The position numbers and the translations under genes are program-made. This document shows positions 12,415 through 26,000 of a DNA stretch of 64,000 nucleotides, one piece after another (within the stretch, counting starts at the first letter, position 1; each line of letters opens with the position of its first letter). The notes under the pieces were generated by a model. That model was not told the DNA's origin and did no database searches. It worked only from the letters and a program-made list of their open reading frames with translations. Location of the stretch: NCBI RefSeq assembly GCF_000764305.2, contig NW_025943958.1, positions 291,359 to 355,358 on the forward strand, given 5' to 3'. Source of the DNA: Hyalella azteca (taxonomy: Eukaryota > Arthropoda > Malacostraca > Amphipoda > Hyalellidae).

Positions 12415-13440
12415 CACTGCAGTACAGAATTAGTGATTAGAAAGTAGTAATCCAAGACCATTGTAAGTCTTAGAGATACTGCAATTAACGCGCAGTAAGT
12501 AGTGATCCTAGGTTATCGCTATAGCAGCTTTATGGAGAGACTGCAACGCGCAGTAAGCATTCTAGGTTATCGCTATAGCAGTTTTATGGAGAGACTGCAA
12601 CGCGCTGTAAGTAGTGATCCTAGGTTATCGCTATAGCAGCTTTATGGAGACTGCAACGCGCAGTAAGTATTCTAGGTTATCGCTAAATTACGCTAAAGCA
12701 GTTTTATGGAGAGACTGCAACGCGCAGTAAGCATTCTAGGTTATCGCTATAGCAGTTTTATTGAGAGACTGCAACGCGCAGTAAGTAGTGATCCAAAGTT
12801 ATCGCTATAGTAGTTTCAAGGAAAGACTGCGCATGCACACTGCAAGTATCGCTCCATTACCATGGCAAGCATTTTTATACTGGAAGTGCAACGCAAAGTA
12901 AGTAGGAATCCAATGTTATAACGGGCTATTTTTATAGGGAAATTGCATGAGCAACGAGTAGTATTCAAAGCTATTTCGAACAGTTATATGGAGAGACAGC
13001 AAAATGCAGTAAATTGAGCTACAAGGTAACTATTGACATTAGGCCATGATTCCAGGCTGTTGCTAGCCCATGCTTATATGTATGGGAAACTGCAACAAAC
13101 AAGTAATAATCTATTGTGGTTGATAGCAGCAATGCACGGAAACTGCAACTAATCAAAAGTACTTTGAGTAGTTACCGTATCTATTAAGTACATGGGGGGA
13201 CATTGCAACGCTAATCAATCAGTGTTCTATTTCTATCACCAGCAGATTATTATTGGAAAGATTACGGCGTGCTAAGGCCCCGTGCCATGGCTAAAGATGC
13301 CAGTTGAATTTGAGATTACAGCACATAATATGTAATGGTCAATAGTTATACCAGTATATATTACTTAGGTATCTGCAATACATGGTAGATGTGATCCTCT
13401 GACTATAGCTGGTTGTTATACAAGGAGACTGTAAAGTGTA
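12415..13440. repeat. Decaying satellite of about 54-60 bp units
   Basis: Well-preserved core at 12480-12830 (GAGACTGCAACGCGCAGTAA, TAGGTTATCGCTATAGCAG); units become progressively more diverged toward 13440, leaving only GGAAACTGCAAC-like remnants. Confidence 0.8.
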
Positions 13441-13845
13441 AAAAATATCGATCCATTGCTACATCTGGCAGTAATTTAAAACTCCTACAAAACATATGGT
13501 TCATAATGTCACATTCATGTTGCTGTCAATTCTATAGGGAACAGCAAATCATATTAGTAAGGATACTAGAGCAATTGCTAACAAAAGAAAAGTTCAAATA
13601 TAGTCTATGAAAAACATTGATGCGCGGTTGTTACTAGCAATTTGCTAGCCTTTCTTTTGTCTATGAACATCCAATTAATTGATTCGCATCGCAACAGAAG
13701 CAGACGCATTTGCTTTTTTTTTTCAGCAAATAATTTTCAAAATGTTGATCTTGTTAAAATACCAAGAAAATAATTATTATAAAGAATTCTCTGGTCTTCA
13801 ATCTAGCTTCCTCACACTTTTAAGTGCATGTATTCCTACAGCTCA

Positions 13846-14093
13846 GGGTCTATACCTTCAAAAAAAAGTTAAGAGATCGTAAGTTCATCAGCCAATCATT
13901 GAAGGCCTTTCAAGCAAAATCCACCAATCATATACATCTACACCAATCATCATCTACTTCCAAAAAAAGTTAAGAGATCGTAAGTTCATCAGCCAATCAT
14001 TGAAGGCCTTTCAAGCAAAATCCACCAATCATAGACAAGAAAATAGAGCGTAAATACTTACGTTCACTTAGCGAGTTTTGAAAGTATGGCCCC
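13846..14093. mobile_element. MITE of the GGGCCATACTTTC family, copy 2, inverted and internally duplicated
   Basis: Same family in opposite orientation, ending GAAAGTATGGCCCC. About 100 bases (from AAGTTAAGAGATCGTAAG) are tandemly duplicated inside, at about 13868 and 13970. Confidence 0.75.
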
Positions 14094-15639
14094 TGATCAC
14101 CACCAAATGCCTGTCTAAAGCGACGTCTGCATGGGCGCGCAATCAGAGCGCGTGCTATGGAGATAAACGCGACAGCTTTTTTGCCGAAGAGTCCATTACG
14201 GTAGCAGAAGTTATCAGCGCTATAAACACCACGGCACCTGAATTATGGACATTTTCCATTTATTTATGAAGTCCTTCTGTAGAGCTTAATCGGTCTCGTC
14301 TCTTGTATCCATACATGAACGACGTGAACGGTGGTCTTTAGAGGTGCATGCAGTGATGGTTAAGAGAAGTGTCACTTAATATTATTTGCCATTTAGAGTT
14401 TGAAGATGTTTACCATTGCATAACTGACTTTAATGGCGATTAGTTATGATCTATACTTCACGAATACATAAATTATATCTTCATGGAAAAAATTATGCAT
14501 AAAATCCAGGGTACATACAATTTGTGGCATGAAGTATCGAGAGAAAACCAGTTGCTGCAAATATAATGAAAATCCGTTCATGTCGACAGCAGAATATAGT
14601 TAACATCGCACAGTGAAGAAACGTGTTTTATCAAACCTGATCATAATAACTCAAACGTGTTACCAATTTTTTCTAAGCCATTGTCGGCGTGTATGAGCAG
14701 AGCAAAAAAAAAAAAACACTAGGGAAGGGTAAACCTAAAATTACAATTTTTAAGGGCAATGTATATTCATATTTTGGCTATGTACATTTTAATAAGTAGT
14801 TTCCTTTAAATTCATTGAAAAAGTTATCAATCTTGTCCATGACAAACTCGCTGAACTACCAGTAGCGCACTCGCTAAGTAAAGCGAAAATGGCCACCGAT
14901 ATAAACCCTGAGAAATATTGACGGGCTTCTTTTGTTCGGTGCCCACCCGCACACGTGTTTAATTAATGAAGTGGTTTTTGCGCTCGATTTGACCGGCGGT
15001 GCGCATCTGAACAAAGCGCATCTAAAAGCTCCCCGATTGCTAAACTTCCCTTGAAGATAAAAATCCCACTGCAGATGTTCTGTTGTGAAGATTATCAAGA
15101 GTGAGCAGCGGCCTGAGCAAAGCCACAATGCATTGAGAATTTTTGCGCCTTTTGTGAATAAAAGTAATGTCGGCGGCGCCTGTACGAGGCAGACGGTGGG
15201 ACAAAAAATCCATGCGAACTAAAGTAGTTTTGTAAAACGCCCAAAAAGCAGACGGCAAGACACAGAAAATTCATACGGATTGAAGTCGTACCCTATATAT
15301 TAAGCACACATATATGAGACCTTAGGACAAGACAGGACAACTTCATGTAGATAGAAGTAGTATAGAGTATGGCACTTCAAGAAGACAAGCGGCAAGACAT
15401 ACAAAATTTCAGTCTACCTTCTATATGCAAGAAATACGAGCTGGTTAAAAAAAATTCCGTCGAATTTTTCGACATTCGTGAGTTCTAAGCAGCACGACCA
15501 TTTTACGTCAGTGGAATGTCCTTCGATGATAATGAGTCTCATGCTATGATTCCATGTTCTGCGATAATTACACGACATGCAAATATCGAAGGTGCAGAGT
15601 AACTGCACAGTGATGCTTACAAGTTACATAGATTTATGA

Positions 15640-15870
15640 TTATAGCGAGTTCTACGATTGCCATCTCTAAGCACAACGATGAATGCAGATTCTACGATTA
15701 ATCTAAGCTTAATGACGATTGAAAGTTCTACGGCGATCGCAAGTTCATTGCTGATCTCTCGTTCTTGAATGATAATAAGCACCACGATGATCCCAAGTTC
15801 TACGGTGATTAAAAGTTCAACGATGATTCCAAGTTCTAGGACGATTGCAAGCCCTATGAAAATCTGAACT
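15640..15870. repeat. Degenerate repeat of about 24 bp
   Basis: Variants of AAGTTCTACGATGATTGC recur about nine times. Confidence 0.6.
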
Positions 15871-16809
15871 TATACGATTGTCACGATTTTCACAATAGTC
15901 TTATAACTCATATGTAGAATTCAAGACATCTGCTCGCGGTTATAGCTGGATCGGGTTTGAGGAGTGCGGTTGACTTGAGGATGCGTAGCATTATAATGTT
16001 CGCAATACAATTCAAGAAAAAACTCGCAGTAGAAATTCTCGAATGTCACGAATTAGCAGTCGATGGCAAAATCGGCTTTACATAATTATCTTTAGAAAAT
16101 TCACACTCTAACCAACATAATTTTTTTCTGTACAGTTTTCAGGAATTACTCTGCCGACTGACTATGTATGATAAATTGTCGAACAAGTTTGAGCGCGGGA
16201 ATTTAATTCATTGCATAAATATTACATACTTTATTAATATCAGCCAGCATACAACATAAACTATAAGCAACATAAACTAACTTCAAAAAATAAATTCAAT
16301 CCATAAAATCAATCTAGTAAAGTGTAACAGAAACCTTAAGTTTTTCCACTGAACGCATTACAAGAACATTTCGAATCGATGCTCAATTCCATATTTAAAT
16401 GAGTACCCGAGGGCAATCCAAAAATATGGTCAAGCCATTTCCTGCGCCGTCAATGGAAGAACTTCATTAAATAAATTTACTTCATTAAATAAATTTACGT
16501 GGATGTCGCTTAACGCGCTGATAAGCAGGCGGAAGTTGGACGTCAGAGGAGACAAAAATTCACCCGATTTTACGCGCAAAAGATTCAAAATGAAGCCATT
16601 ATTGTCAACGCAGAAGTCTTGATACAAAGCGATCAGGAAAATTTTATTTTTATGAATGTATTCAGCATGTTTAAATAGTTAACACAAGCACTATTCGATG
16701 TGTAAATTGGTACCATAATAGGGATGAGAACACTTAGCAAGCAACTAAATTGTATTAGTTTTCATTTTACAACACTTCTCTTAACTTCATTTCTTGTCTG
16801 TTTGTCTGT

Positions 16810-17150
16810 CTGCTACAAATCTTGTAATCGAAATTTAATACACTTCTACTTAACCTATCGATCTGACATTTTGCACACTTGCGTAAAGTTGGAGACAATG
16901 CATGAATCAAATGTCAAAATAAATGATTTTAAAAATTAAGAAACAATTCTTTTTCAATATTAAAAAATTGAGAAATAATTTTGTCAGCAACAAATCTTAT
17001 AACTGATATTTGACACACTTTTACCTGTCTAATTGATCTGAAATTTTGCCTACTTGTGTGAAGTCAGAGGCAATGCATGATTCAATTAACAGAATAAATA
17101 ATTCTGAAAAAAAATTTATATGTTAAAAAAAGTGAAAATTATTTTTTTAA
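16810..17150. repeat. Diverged tandem duplication, about 170 bp
   Basis: Two copies sharing CTACAAATCTTGTAA, GATCTGACATTTTGC and GACAATGCATGA. Confidence 0.6.
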
Positions 17151-18152
17151 TATTTGAAAATTAAATGAGAAATTCATTGTACATTTGTAAGATTGGAGAC
17201 AGTAGATTCTTTGGAAGTGTTGTCTTTAAAAAGTAATTTTTAAACGTATATTATTTAAAACAAAAAGCGTTCAATTAACTGGATTCTGAATAATGAGATA
17301 ATTTTATGATGAATTAACTGGATTCTGAATAATGATTTTTTGAATCGGTAGTTTCTATTAAATTCATTGAAAAAACGAAACTCAATGAAACACAGAATGA
17401 CCGTGTCAATAATGGCATGTCTTAATAATAATGGCATGTCCAATAAAAATACGCCGATGCGATGTTGGCACGTTTCATAAAATCACATATACATTGCCAT
17501 ATAATCAACAAGCGGCTATTCTACCACAATATTTTCCATGCACTAATGAGAATCATTATTACGCCATCTTTTTTCTTGCTATTTTGCTTTGTAATTCGAC
17601 GTCGGTTGCAAGAACGTCATGCTTGTCGCCCTTCATTCACGTATGAGAACAGAATGATAATTTAGACGCCTCATGGAGACGTGTTGTGCGCGTATCCAGT
17701 CACTCATTAGCTTGTAATGATCAACATTATTGACCGCGACAGCCAATAATCATGTCATGAACAATCAATCGTCATTCATCATGTCGTACAGTCAGCTGAT
17801 CAGTCAGTGAAATCGAGTACAAAAATGATCGTGTTTTCAAGACATAAAAATGGGCGGTTTATTTGAGAGCATAATATTATTAGAGGATATGACAAGAGAA
17901 ATATTATTAGTTTTGTATATAACTATAATTTTAAAATTCTAATGCTATGTTAAACGAATAAAATCTATTATTTGTTTCCCCTTAACTATAATTGAGCAGT
18001 AGCTCGACAGCGGAACTCTGCTAGAGATAATTTTGACTGATTTGTTAAAACAATTTAATATTTTAATGGAGTTTATCGACACGAAAACGATGCCAGGTCA
18101 CAAAAATTAACAAATCTATATTTTTCTTTTACATACAAACCACAAATATTCT

Positions 18153-18267
18153 CTAAAAATTTAAAAGCAAAGAATAGTCCACAAAAATTCATATCTTTAT
18201 AGAAAACGAAACGTTTTCTATAAAGATATGAATTTTTGTGGACTATTCTTTGCTTTTAAATTTTTAG
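18153..18267. mobile_element. Perfect palindrome (56-bp arms) from a Penelope-like end
   Basis: Arms 18153-18208 and 18212-18267 are perfect reverse complements with a three-base loop. The centre reads CGAAACG. The right arm and the bases after it (ACTTGCGATTTAAGCAAATA) align with the hammerhead-bearing repeat at 62936-63025, so this is two head-to-head copies of that terminus. Confidence 0.8.
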
Positions 18268-19424
18268 TCAACTTGCGATTTAAGCAAATAAGTGACATTA
18301 ATACAAATATTCTCGAAATACGTTCAGCCACACAGAGAAAGTCAGTTTTGCAAAAGACTCCTGCAAGCGACAGTACCTACAACGAAGGATAAGCTCACAA
18401 ACGCAATTAGCATTCCAATACAGAATGGCAATCAGAAGTTCAGCAGCACCTTCCTGGCATGGCTTTCTCGTACAGTCGGTCTTTCAGACGCTAATTTCAG
18501 CCTCCACGTTGAATTTCCAGCATCACATGTATAAAACACAACAATTCTGTAATAAAAAATCGTACTTACTATACGCGTATTACACAATTTTTTCTAAAAC
18601 CCACTGAAAAAACGCACATAAAAATCCGAAAACAGGTATAGTGATTGGCTTTGGGATTTTGGGACGTAGTTGTACAGTGAACGCAGAACCTGTCAATCAC
18701 TGGAACGCTCGACTAACGAGGCGTTTTGTGGTCATGAGGCTCACAGTAGCGAAAATATTCAACGAGCTTATTTTTAGTTGTTTGCCATCTACAGGTTATA
18801 GCCTCTAGAATCTAGCGGATTATGTCAGCTGCCTTAGAGGTGTTCGAAGTTTTCTTATTTGGAAGCAAGATAACAAACATGCCGAATAACATTATACGGC
18901 ATATTTTTACTCCGTGGAAATGATCACTATTCAGAAAGCGTGATCTTGTATAAAATGGTATTTAGCTCTGGATTTTATTCATCATTTTAGACGAAAAAAA
19001 TACGAGCAATGGAAAACGAAAAGAATCCAGAGTATTACTTAATAATGAAATACCTATGTAAATAATATCTATTTCTGTATCAACGCTTAACTCTGCAATC
19101 CGGAGCAATGAAGTGCAGGTTATAAGTAAATATAAATAAACACACGAATAATAAATAGATAATACAGTATTGGCAACCGACCGTCGTTGAGTGATTACTT
19201 TATGAATTCAAACAATAATGCAAGATATTCAATCAAAAATTCAAAAAATTAAATCAATAAGACGAAATATTCAATCAAAAATTAAAAAAAAAATATTCAA
19301 TCAAAAATGAAAAATATTCACTCGAATATTCAAAATATAAAAAAATTCAATATTTTCAACACATTCAATCAGGAATTAAATTTTAAACAACCTATTAACG
19401 AAGGTTTCTATTAACGAAGGTTTT

Positions 19425-19457
19425 CGTTGATAACCAATCAATGATTGGTTATCAACG
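19425..19457. other. 33-base perfect palindrome
   Basis: CGTTGATAACCAATCA and its complement flank a single A. Confidence 0.7.
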
Positions 19458-20060
19458 GCCGCTCGTCAGCAATGCATTGGCCACTTATAAACCGGTCAAG
19501 ATTTTAAGGCAGGCGATCAAATGATCAGACCAGGCCGTTAGAACATTAAGATCGTTAAAGCGAACACCCAATCAATTATTGTAATGGCTTTGGTATGGCA
19601 TCTTTTGACGGCCAGGATGGTGGTCCGTGACTGTACGTAGCTACAACCGATAGTCTTAATCATAATTGTACAGTCACTGGGTTAAGTAAGTTCTTCACCT
19701 ATTTTTGAAGAATATTTTCGAAGCAACTATTGTCAAATTGGGACACACGAGTCACCATCCACTTCAATTGGCCGCCCTCAAATAGACGTGATATTTCTAT
19801 TATTGAAATTTGAGGTGAACTTGATACAACTAATATATAACGACGATTTTAGTGCTCAAATTCAACATGGGAATTTCTGACCAGTAAAGTGTGGTTTATT
19901 AATGAGCGGTGGCTTAAACGCAATGGCAACTCAAATAACATCAACGGAGGGTTAACAGTTTGAGTTTAATTCAATAAATATCATTACCTACATAAAAAAC
20001 AACAATACAAATTTTACTAAATTTTTATGCCAAAAAAAAATCAATTTTAATTCAATACGT

Positions 20061-20780
20061 TGTTGGGGCTCTTTGAACCGCCAACTAGCCTACATGATCG
20101 TATCGGTTTATTCATTAATGCACGATAATCGAAACACTTTATTACACCACTTTCAAATAAACAAATAAATAATAAATAAATAATGACACGAGCAAGTTCA
20201 CTTCATAGCTTGATCTTGGTGCTTAGCACTTAAGGCTAAATTTCTCTCCGAGTCTAATTTTCCATTTTGAGTGTAACTCTCCACTATAAGACTAAATTTC
20301 CATTTTGAGGATTTCCTATAAAAGAACCAAATAAAATAGATAACTGATAGTAAACAAACATTAAAATACATATAAACTCTAAATATTCACAAATCTATTC
20401 CGCATCAAATTTATTCACAAATATATTTACATATTGACATCCTAACGCAGCACATACCTCCGCTCCGGCTTTCCACGACAGAATAATCTTATAAACTCCT
20501 CCTTCCGCACTTAGCCTTCCGTAAACTCTAAACTAAAATGACAATTTAAAATTCCTGACTATAAACAAATTATACAATCAATACTACGATATATAAATAG
20601 CAATCATTTCTATCCCTTACAACGTTCCTTCTTACTGAGAAGCCACATGAAATTACTAATTCTTTCCAATTTTTCCAAAAAAAGTAAGTAAAGATAACTT
20701 TTCATTTTTCTGAAAAATAGTCTGTCCGTAACACCAGTAAAGACTGACCAGACCACACATCCTGGCGCCCACGACCAGAT
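20061..20780 (+). mobile_element. Possible solo LTR plus primer-binding site
   Basis: A TGTTGGGGCTC start (20061) and a CCACACA end (20759) bracket about 700 bases, followed three bases later by TGGCGCCCACGACCAGAT, which resembles a tRNA primer-binding site of an LTR retrotransposon. AATAAA hexamers and a TATATAAAT lie inside. No second LTR or gag/pol was seen and no target duplication was found, so this is tentative. Confidence 0.3.
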
Positions 20781-20964
20781 TCTCCCAAGACACCAACCAA
20801 ATTAACTCGCACACTCAGAATAATTAAGGTGAAGTGAAGCTATCCTTGAGGTTTCCAGTACGGCACGATCCTTATGAAACTAATTCAACCATTCACTGCC
20901 CATGCCGATGAATTTATTTTTAATTTATCTTGATTTTCCTTCTTTAACGGTAAAATTAGTCGTT

Positions 20965-21090
20965 TCATTAAAATTTGTATTTGTGTGATGTTCCAAAGCT
21001 GGCCAAGAACCAATCTAAAGCCGCACAGAACCTTTCGTCACGGTTTTTGTATATCTCGTACAGGTTGATCTTGCTGTAGGACACACACAC
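20965..21090 (-). other. Possible terminal exon, unassigned
   Basis: On the minus strand a good acceptor (GTGTGTGTCCTACAG) precedes an open frame reading SKINLYEIYKNRDERF, then CAALDWFLASFGTSHKYKF and a stop. The residue composition looks coding-like, but no upstream exon or known domain could be matched. It could equally be transposon-derived or chance. Confidence 0.2.
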
Positions 21091-22662
21091 TGTAGCTTCC
21101 TATAGGCTGGAGAAAAGTACAACAGCCAGTCGGCCGCCCAATGCCCACCGATAACTCGGCTGTCACTTTAAAAATATATTTGAGTATTGAATTCACATTT
21201 TCTAAACGCAAATTATATCTAAATGAAACACCGAACCATTCTGTTTTTTAAATAAAAATCACGTTCGAGAACTTAAAAAACACACAAGTCGATGAATTTC
21301 GACAAGGGAGGTTTGACAGTAACGCACAAAGTTATTGTATTGGGAATTATTTTGACGAATACACGACTGCAAGATTCAAACAAATGTTCAAAACTTTAAT
21401 AATGACTAAACTCGGTGAAACGTTTCAGTATATAAGAAACATTGCAAATTGTCCAAATCCCAGTTGGTAAAATCCATGTTAGCACACCAGTATTAATTGC
21501 CTTTCCTATTGTATTGCTATTGTACATGTCACGCCTTGCTACCGGAGCACTCACTTGACAGTTGAAAATTTAATTTAACTTTAATAATTAAAGATTTTGT
21601 TATCTTTAATATAGAATACGTTGCGAACCTCACAGAAGATTTACCACATCTATTTTATGTGCATGTAAAGCTGTAAGCTTTTAACCACCGACATACTATA
21701 TAATCTGCAGCCATCGATTTGTTTGTAATCTTATAATAAATATAAATACAAGCAGATAAATTACCAGGTAATTAAATTAACCTCAATATCCACTAATTCA
21801 ATAAATATATATCAATTAATTCAACTTACGATATTTAATTGACCAGTGTTACTCGGAATTTTTGAGTGCGAAAAATAAAAATGATTCCCTGGGAAAGCAG
21901 TTTAGCCCACAGTTGATTGCGGATGATATATACTGGATAGTAAACAAATAAATGTGGCTAGGGTGATTGAATAAGAAACCCAACACGCAAAAAAACGCAC
22001 CAGTCGATGATCTGGTGGAATACGACGTAGTTGATATACATATACGATAGGGCAAACAAAAAAAATACTCTTCAAACGAACATACGCTCAAAAGATGTAA
22101 TACATGAATATATGAAAGAAAAAAAACAGTGAAAATCCATATATAGTGACAAAATTATTATAGAGGATGCCAAATTATTATATATGATTTCTCGTCGATG
22201 CAAATTAAATTTCAAGCGAGTCGGATTCAGGCGTTCAATTAGATTGATCACACTTCACGTGCAATCGCACAGAGTTTCACATAGCGGCCACTGAGGAAGA
22301 GCATGCCGTGCGATATCGTAACGTTACCTAATCCATTATTTCAGGTCAAAATCCAATCTCCATCATAATTAATAATCCCATTTCCTCTAAATTAATTGAG
22401 TCGTAATCCATTATGAGGCTGCCTCGGGTGATTCCTCGAATAAGTAAATTTTGAAGAAAATTTTCGCTGCAAAAAGGCGATGCGGACGGATCATTTTCAT
22501 GGACAATTAAAATAGAATTAATTACAATGTGGGTGCGTTAAAAATTCTCGAACAATTAAAGTCTGTTGAATAATATTCCTCGGGGAAGAAAATTTCCATG
22601 CGTTAAACGTTTCGGTCAGGAGTTAATTCTTAAGCACTGTTCACGATCGCACACAATCGTTA

Positions 22663-23034
22663 GGTGAAATGGAAGGCAATAATGCCATTATACACGTAAA
22701 AGTACCTATGCCTCATGTTAAGTTTGACGTTGCGAAGCGAACGCAAAATACGTTCACGATTTCAGACCGAATCAATTAATAAAGCTGATTGCGAGGCAAA
22801 TATAAATAATCTCTGAAGACGATGAGCGGCAACCAAAATTCACAGATGGTTATAGTGAGATGGAAGGCAATAATCCCATTATACGCGTAAAAGTATGCCT
22901 CATGTTAAGTTTGACGTTGCGAAGCGAATGCAAAATACGTTCACGATTTCAGACCGATTCAATTAATAAAGATGATTGCGATGCAAATATATATAATCTC
23001 TGAAGACGATCAGCGGCGACCCAAAATCACAGAA
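22663..23034. repeat. Tandem duplication, 191-bp unit
   Basis: Two copies containing GGAAGGCAATAAT, GTTAAGTTTGACGTTGCG and CTCTGAAGACGAT. Confidence 0.8.
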
Positions 23035-26000
23035 TATATTTTGTAGCAAGTAGCAAAGCGATCGAGCCGCGTTCGAGGTGCCCAACACCACGACGATGCA
23101 TTTGCATGTTGAAGAAAAAGCGGCGTAACTGGAAGTGTTCATTAGAGTGGCAATGAATCTCATGGCCCGCAGTCAGATGCAGGCATCAAGTTGCTCTAAA
23201 CTTCAGCCATGAAGGAGATTTTCAAGCACGAGTGGATCTCGATGTCCGAAGTGGTCGTCAATCGATGTTCAAAGTGACCATCGTAGCATCGGACATTGGA
23301 GATTGCTTTTTATACCGCGTCTATAAAAAGTAAAAGTCTCATCCGGCAGGGATAAAAAAGTACACTGCTTTGCAACAAAACCTCTTGTGGAGAGAAAATA
23401 ATAGCATTATGCTTTGAGAATGTATAATCAAGATGGAACTATAAGAACAATTACAAGCATGATAGTCTTTCAGCATCAAGCACCCGCCATGATGAGAAAT
23501 CAGTCGTAAATATGGCGATGTATCACTTGAAGTTGAGCGCCGCCGTGTCATTAGAAATGGCTTCTTGTCCAGGCATGGCATGCCGTAAATTAGATTAGGT
23601 TACATAAATTGTGAAAACAATATCATCAACATTAAAGCGAGTGATTTAAGAACCATAATGCACGTCAAATAAAAGTTCAGATCAGCATTTGAAATCTGTA
23701 ATGATCAGTTTAAAATTTACGCCGCAAAATTGAAATGATTGAAGCAGTCTTTTCTTAGCCTATACTTCAAAACCGGCAGACGTTTATGTAATAAAACTTC
23801 ATAAATGAATCATCAACAAAATAACAGTATCGATCAATAATAATATTTTACTGAAGAGTATATATATATGAATTTTTTCCATTACTAACGCTCAACAAAT
23901 CGGTGAGCTGATGTCAAGGCATTTGCGTATAAAACATTTAACCGAAAAGCGTTCGTTACGTGAATTGATTCTCAGTAACTGTTAATAGATTCAATTAAGA
24001 AGTAATGTTTATATGGCTAACGATTCGGAAGTTGGTGACTTCATATCCGAATATTATCAAATCTTCAGAAATACTTATCTAAAAAAAATTATTGTTACAG
24101 TGAAGTTATTTTTATTAAAGATAAGTTTATGCATCAGTCGAAGCTGAAAAAAGCATAAGCGTTGGAGCGAGCGATTCGGAAGCGATTCGGAAGCTGGTGA
24201 CTTCATAACCGAATATTAAGAAATTTTCAGAAGATACTTATCTAAAATAAAAATTATTGTTACCATGAAGTTGTTTTTATTAAAGGAAAGTTTATGCATC
24301 AGTCGAAGCTGAATAAAGGCATAAGCGTTGGAGTGAGTTATGTTTCAAGTTAACGGCAGTTAAAGTCGCGGCGCACAAGTCGGCCACCCAATGGTGGGCG
24401 GGGCCAAGCAATAACCGTCAGAGGAGGCGGGGCAGCGCGTGACTGACATGTCAGAACACGATTATTACATGATCCATATCATAACATCTGTATTCATACT
24501 AAATTATGTAGATTCCGAAGAATGCGGTTAAATCTAAAGGCAGCGAGGAAGATAAGATTGGAGGCAAGTAAGATTGCAGATTATTATAGGAGAAAACGTG
24601 GAAACACAATTCAGCGATATTCGAAGACGTAAGTTGTTTAATGTATATGATGAATTCATCCATCATAGTATAAAATTCTTTTCACAGTATAGCTTTCACA
24701 GACATTTCTCTAAGATAAGAAAATAATCTTTATCGTTAAAAAAAGAGATAAAATAATCAAATTCACAACGAATCAAACGACGATTCTCGATTCAAAAACG
24801 ACACAATCGATCGTCTATGAGAAAACTGGAGCATCACCAAGGTCTAACAGCAAACCGGCGGCACGAACTGGCCAACACTAAAATAAATTAATCTCTATTC
24901 TTTAAGCGGTGCACACCGAGCCCAACTGAGGTCGTTTTGTTGCAACGGCCTCATAATTAAATCGCTCGGAAATTGTTAACAACGATTCTTTCGAAGCGCG
25001 AAGCACGGTCGAATGACTTAGAAAAATCATTATCGGCAATTTTAAAGAAGAAATAAATTGTATGACCCGATCTATAACAGCGAATATTTGTTTGCATGCG
25101 CAATATTTACGTGTGTAATAGTCACCGTATGAATTATTGAACTTTAGTATTAGACAACGAAAAGTCCAATTAAACTAGTAAAACTTGTTTGTTCAGGTAT
25201 AGAAACTAATTTTTTCCCGCCATATTTATAACTAAATCGCGCTGTGGGGAATAATTGTACAATTATCATTGACACAGGAAACCCAATCCTAATCTACTAC
25301 GCATATTATGCAAAGTTAGCAGAAATTAGACCAAGTTTCACCTCGAAAGTGTCGCCATAATTCAAGCATGAGACCCGGAAACTCTCCGTCCGAAGAAGAG
25401 AGCGGTCATTATAACGTCAAGGTAATAGAGACGCACACTGTATTTTAAGGTCGCTATTTTGTTACGACTGCCCATTGACGATGTTTGCATTGTTATATAT
25501 CAGACTACAAAGTGGGTCATGGGGGCAGATGGGGCATATATGTACGTGCAAAAAGGTAAAACACAAATGACCTTGCGAGCGAAAATGGTGGAAAATTTCT
25601 TGCAAGCTACACGGAGAGATTAGTACTAGCTGTGAGCACAGAGTAAATTATCTCATTAAAATCAAATGTTTTAAACCATACAATAGTTGAGTTTAGAAGA
25701 TACGAAGATACATGAATTCAACGGAAACGCGAAATTTTCATCAATTAGTTGATCAAATGAAATCAACGACATTCATGCATTGCATCACTGTGCTCATCAA
25801 ATATATTTACTCCATGAAACATATTTTTAGAAAAAACGCTTAGAGTACAATCTTTCTGAATTAAATAATAAAAAATATATAATCAATACTCACAATATAC
25901 ATTTCATGTAGACTCTTCAGTTGTCTTATTGAAGATTATTGAAGAATGAGAAGATCTTGTTTTCTTCTACTTGTTATGCTGAAATTTATCGATGAAAACG

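Larger units (their letters stand above)
14094..20060. other. Intergenic region, mostly featureless
   Basis: A block at 14850-15260 is richer in GC and has CATCTG/CAGATG E-box motifs, a conceivable enhancer. Otherwise only the repeats and palindromes listed separately. No exon recognised. Confidence 0.35.
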
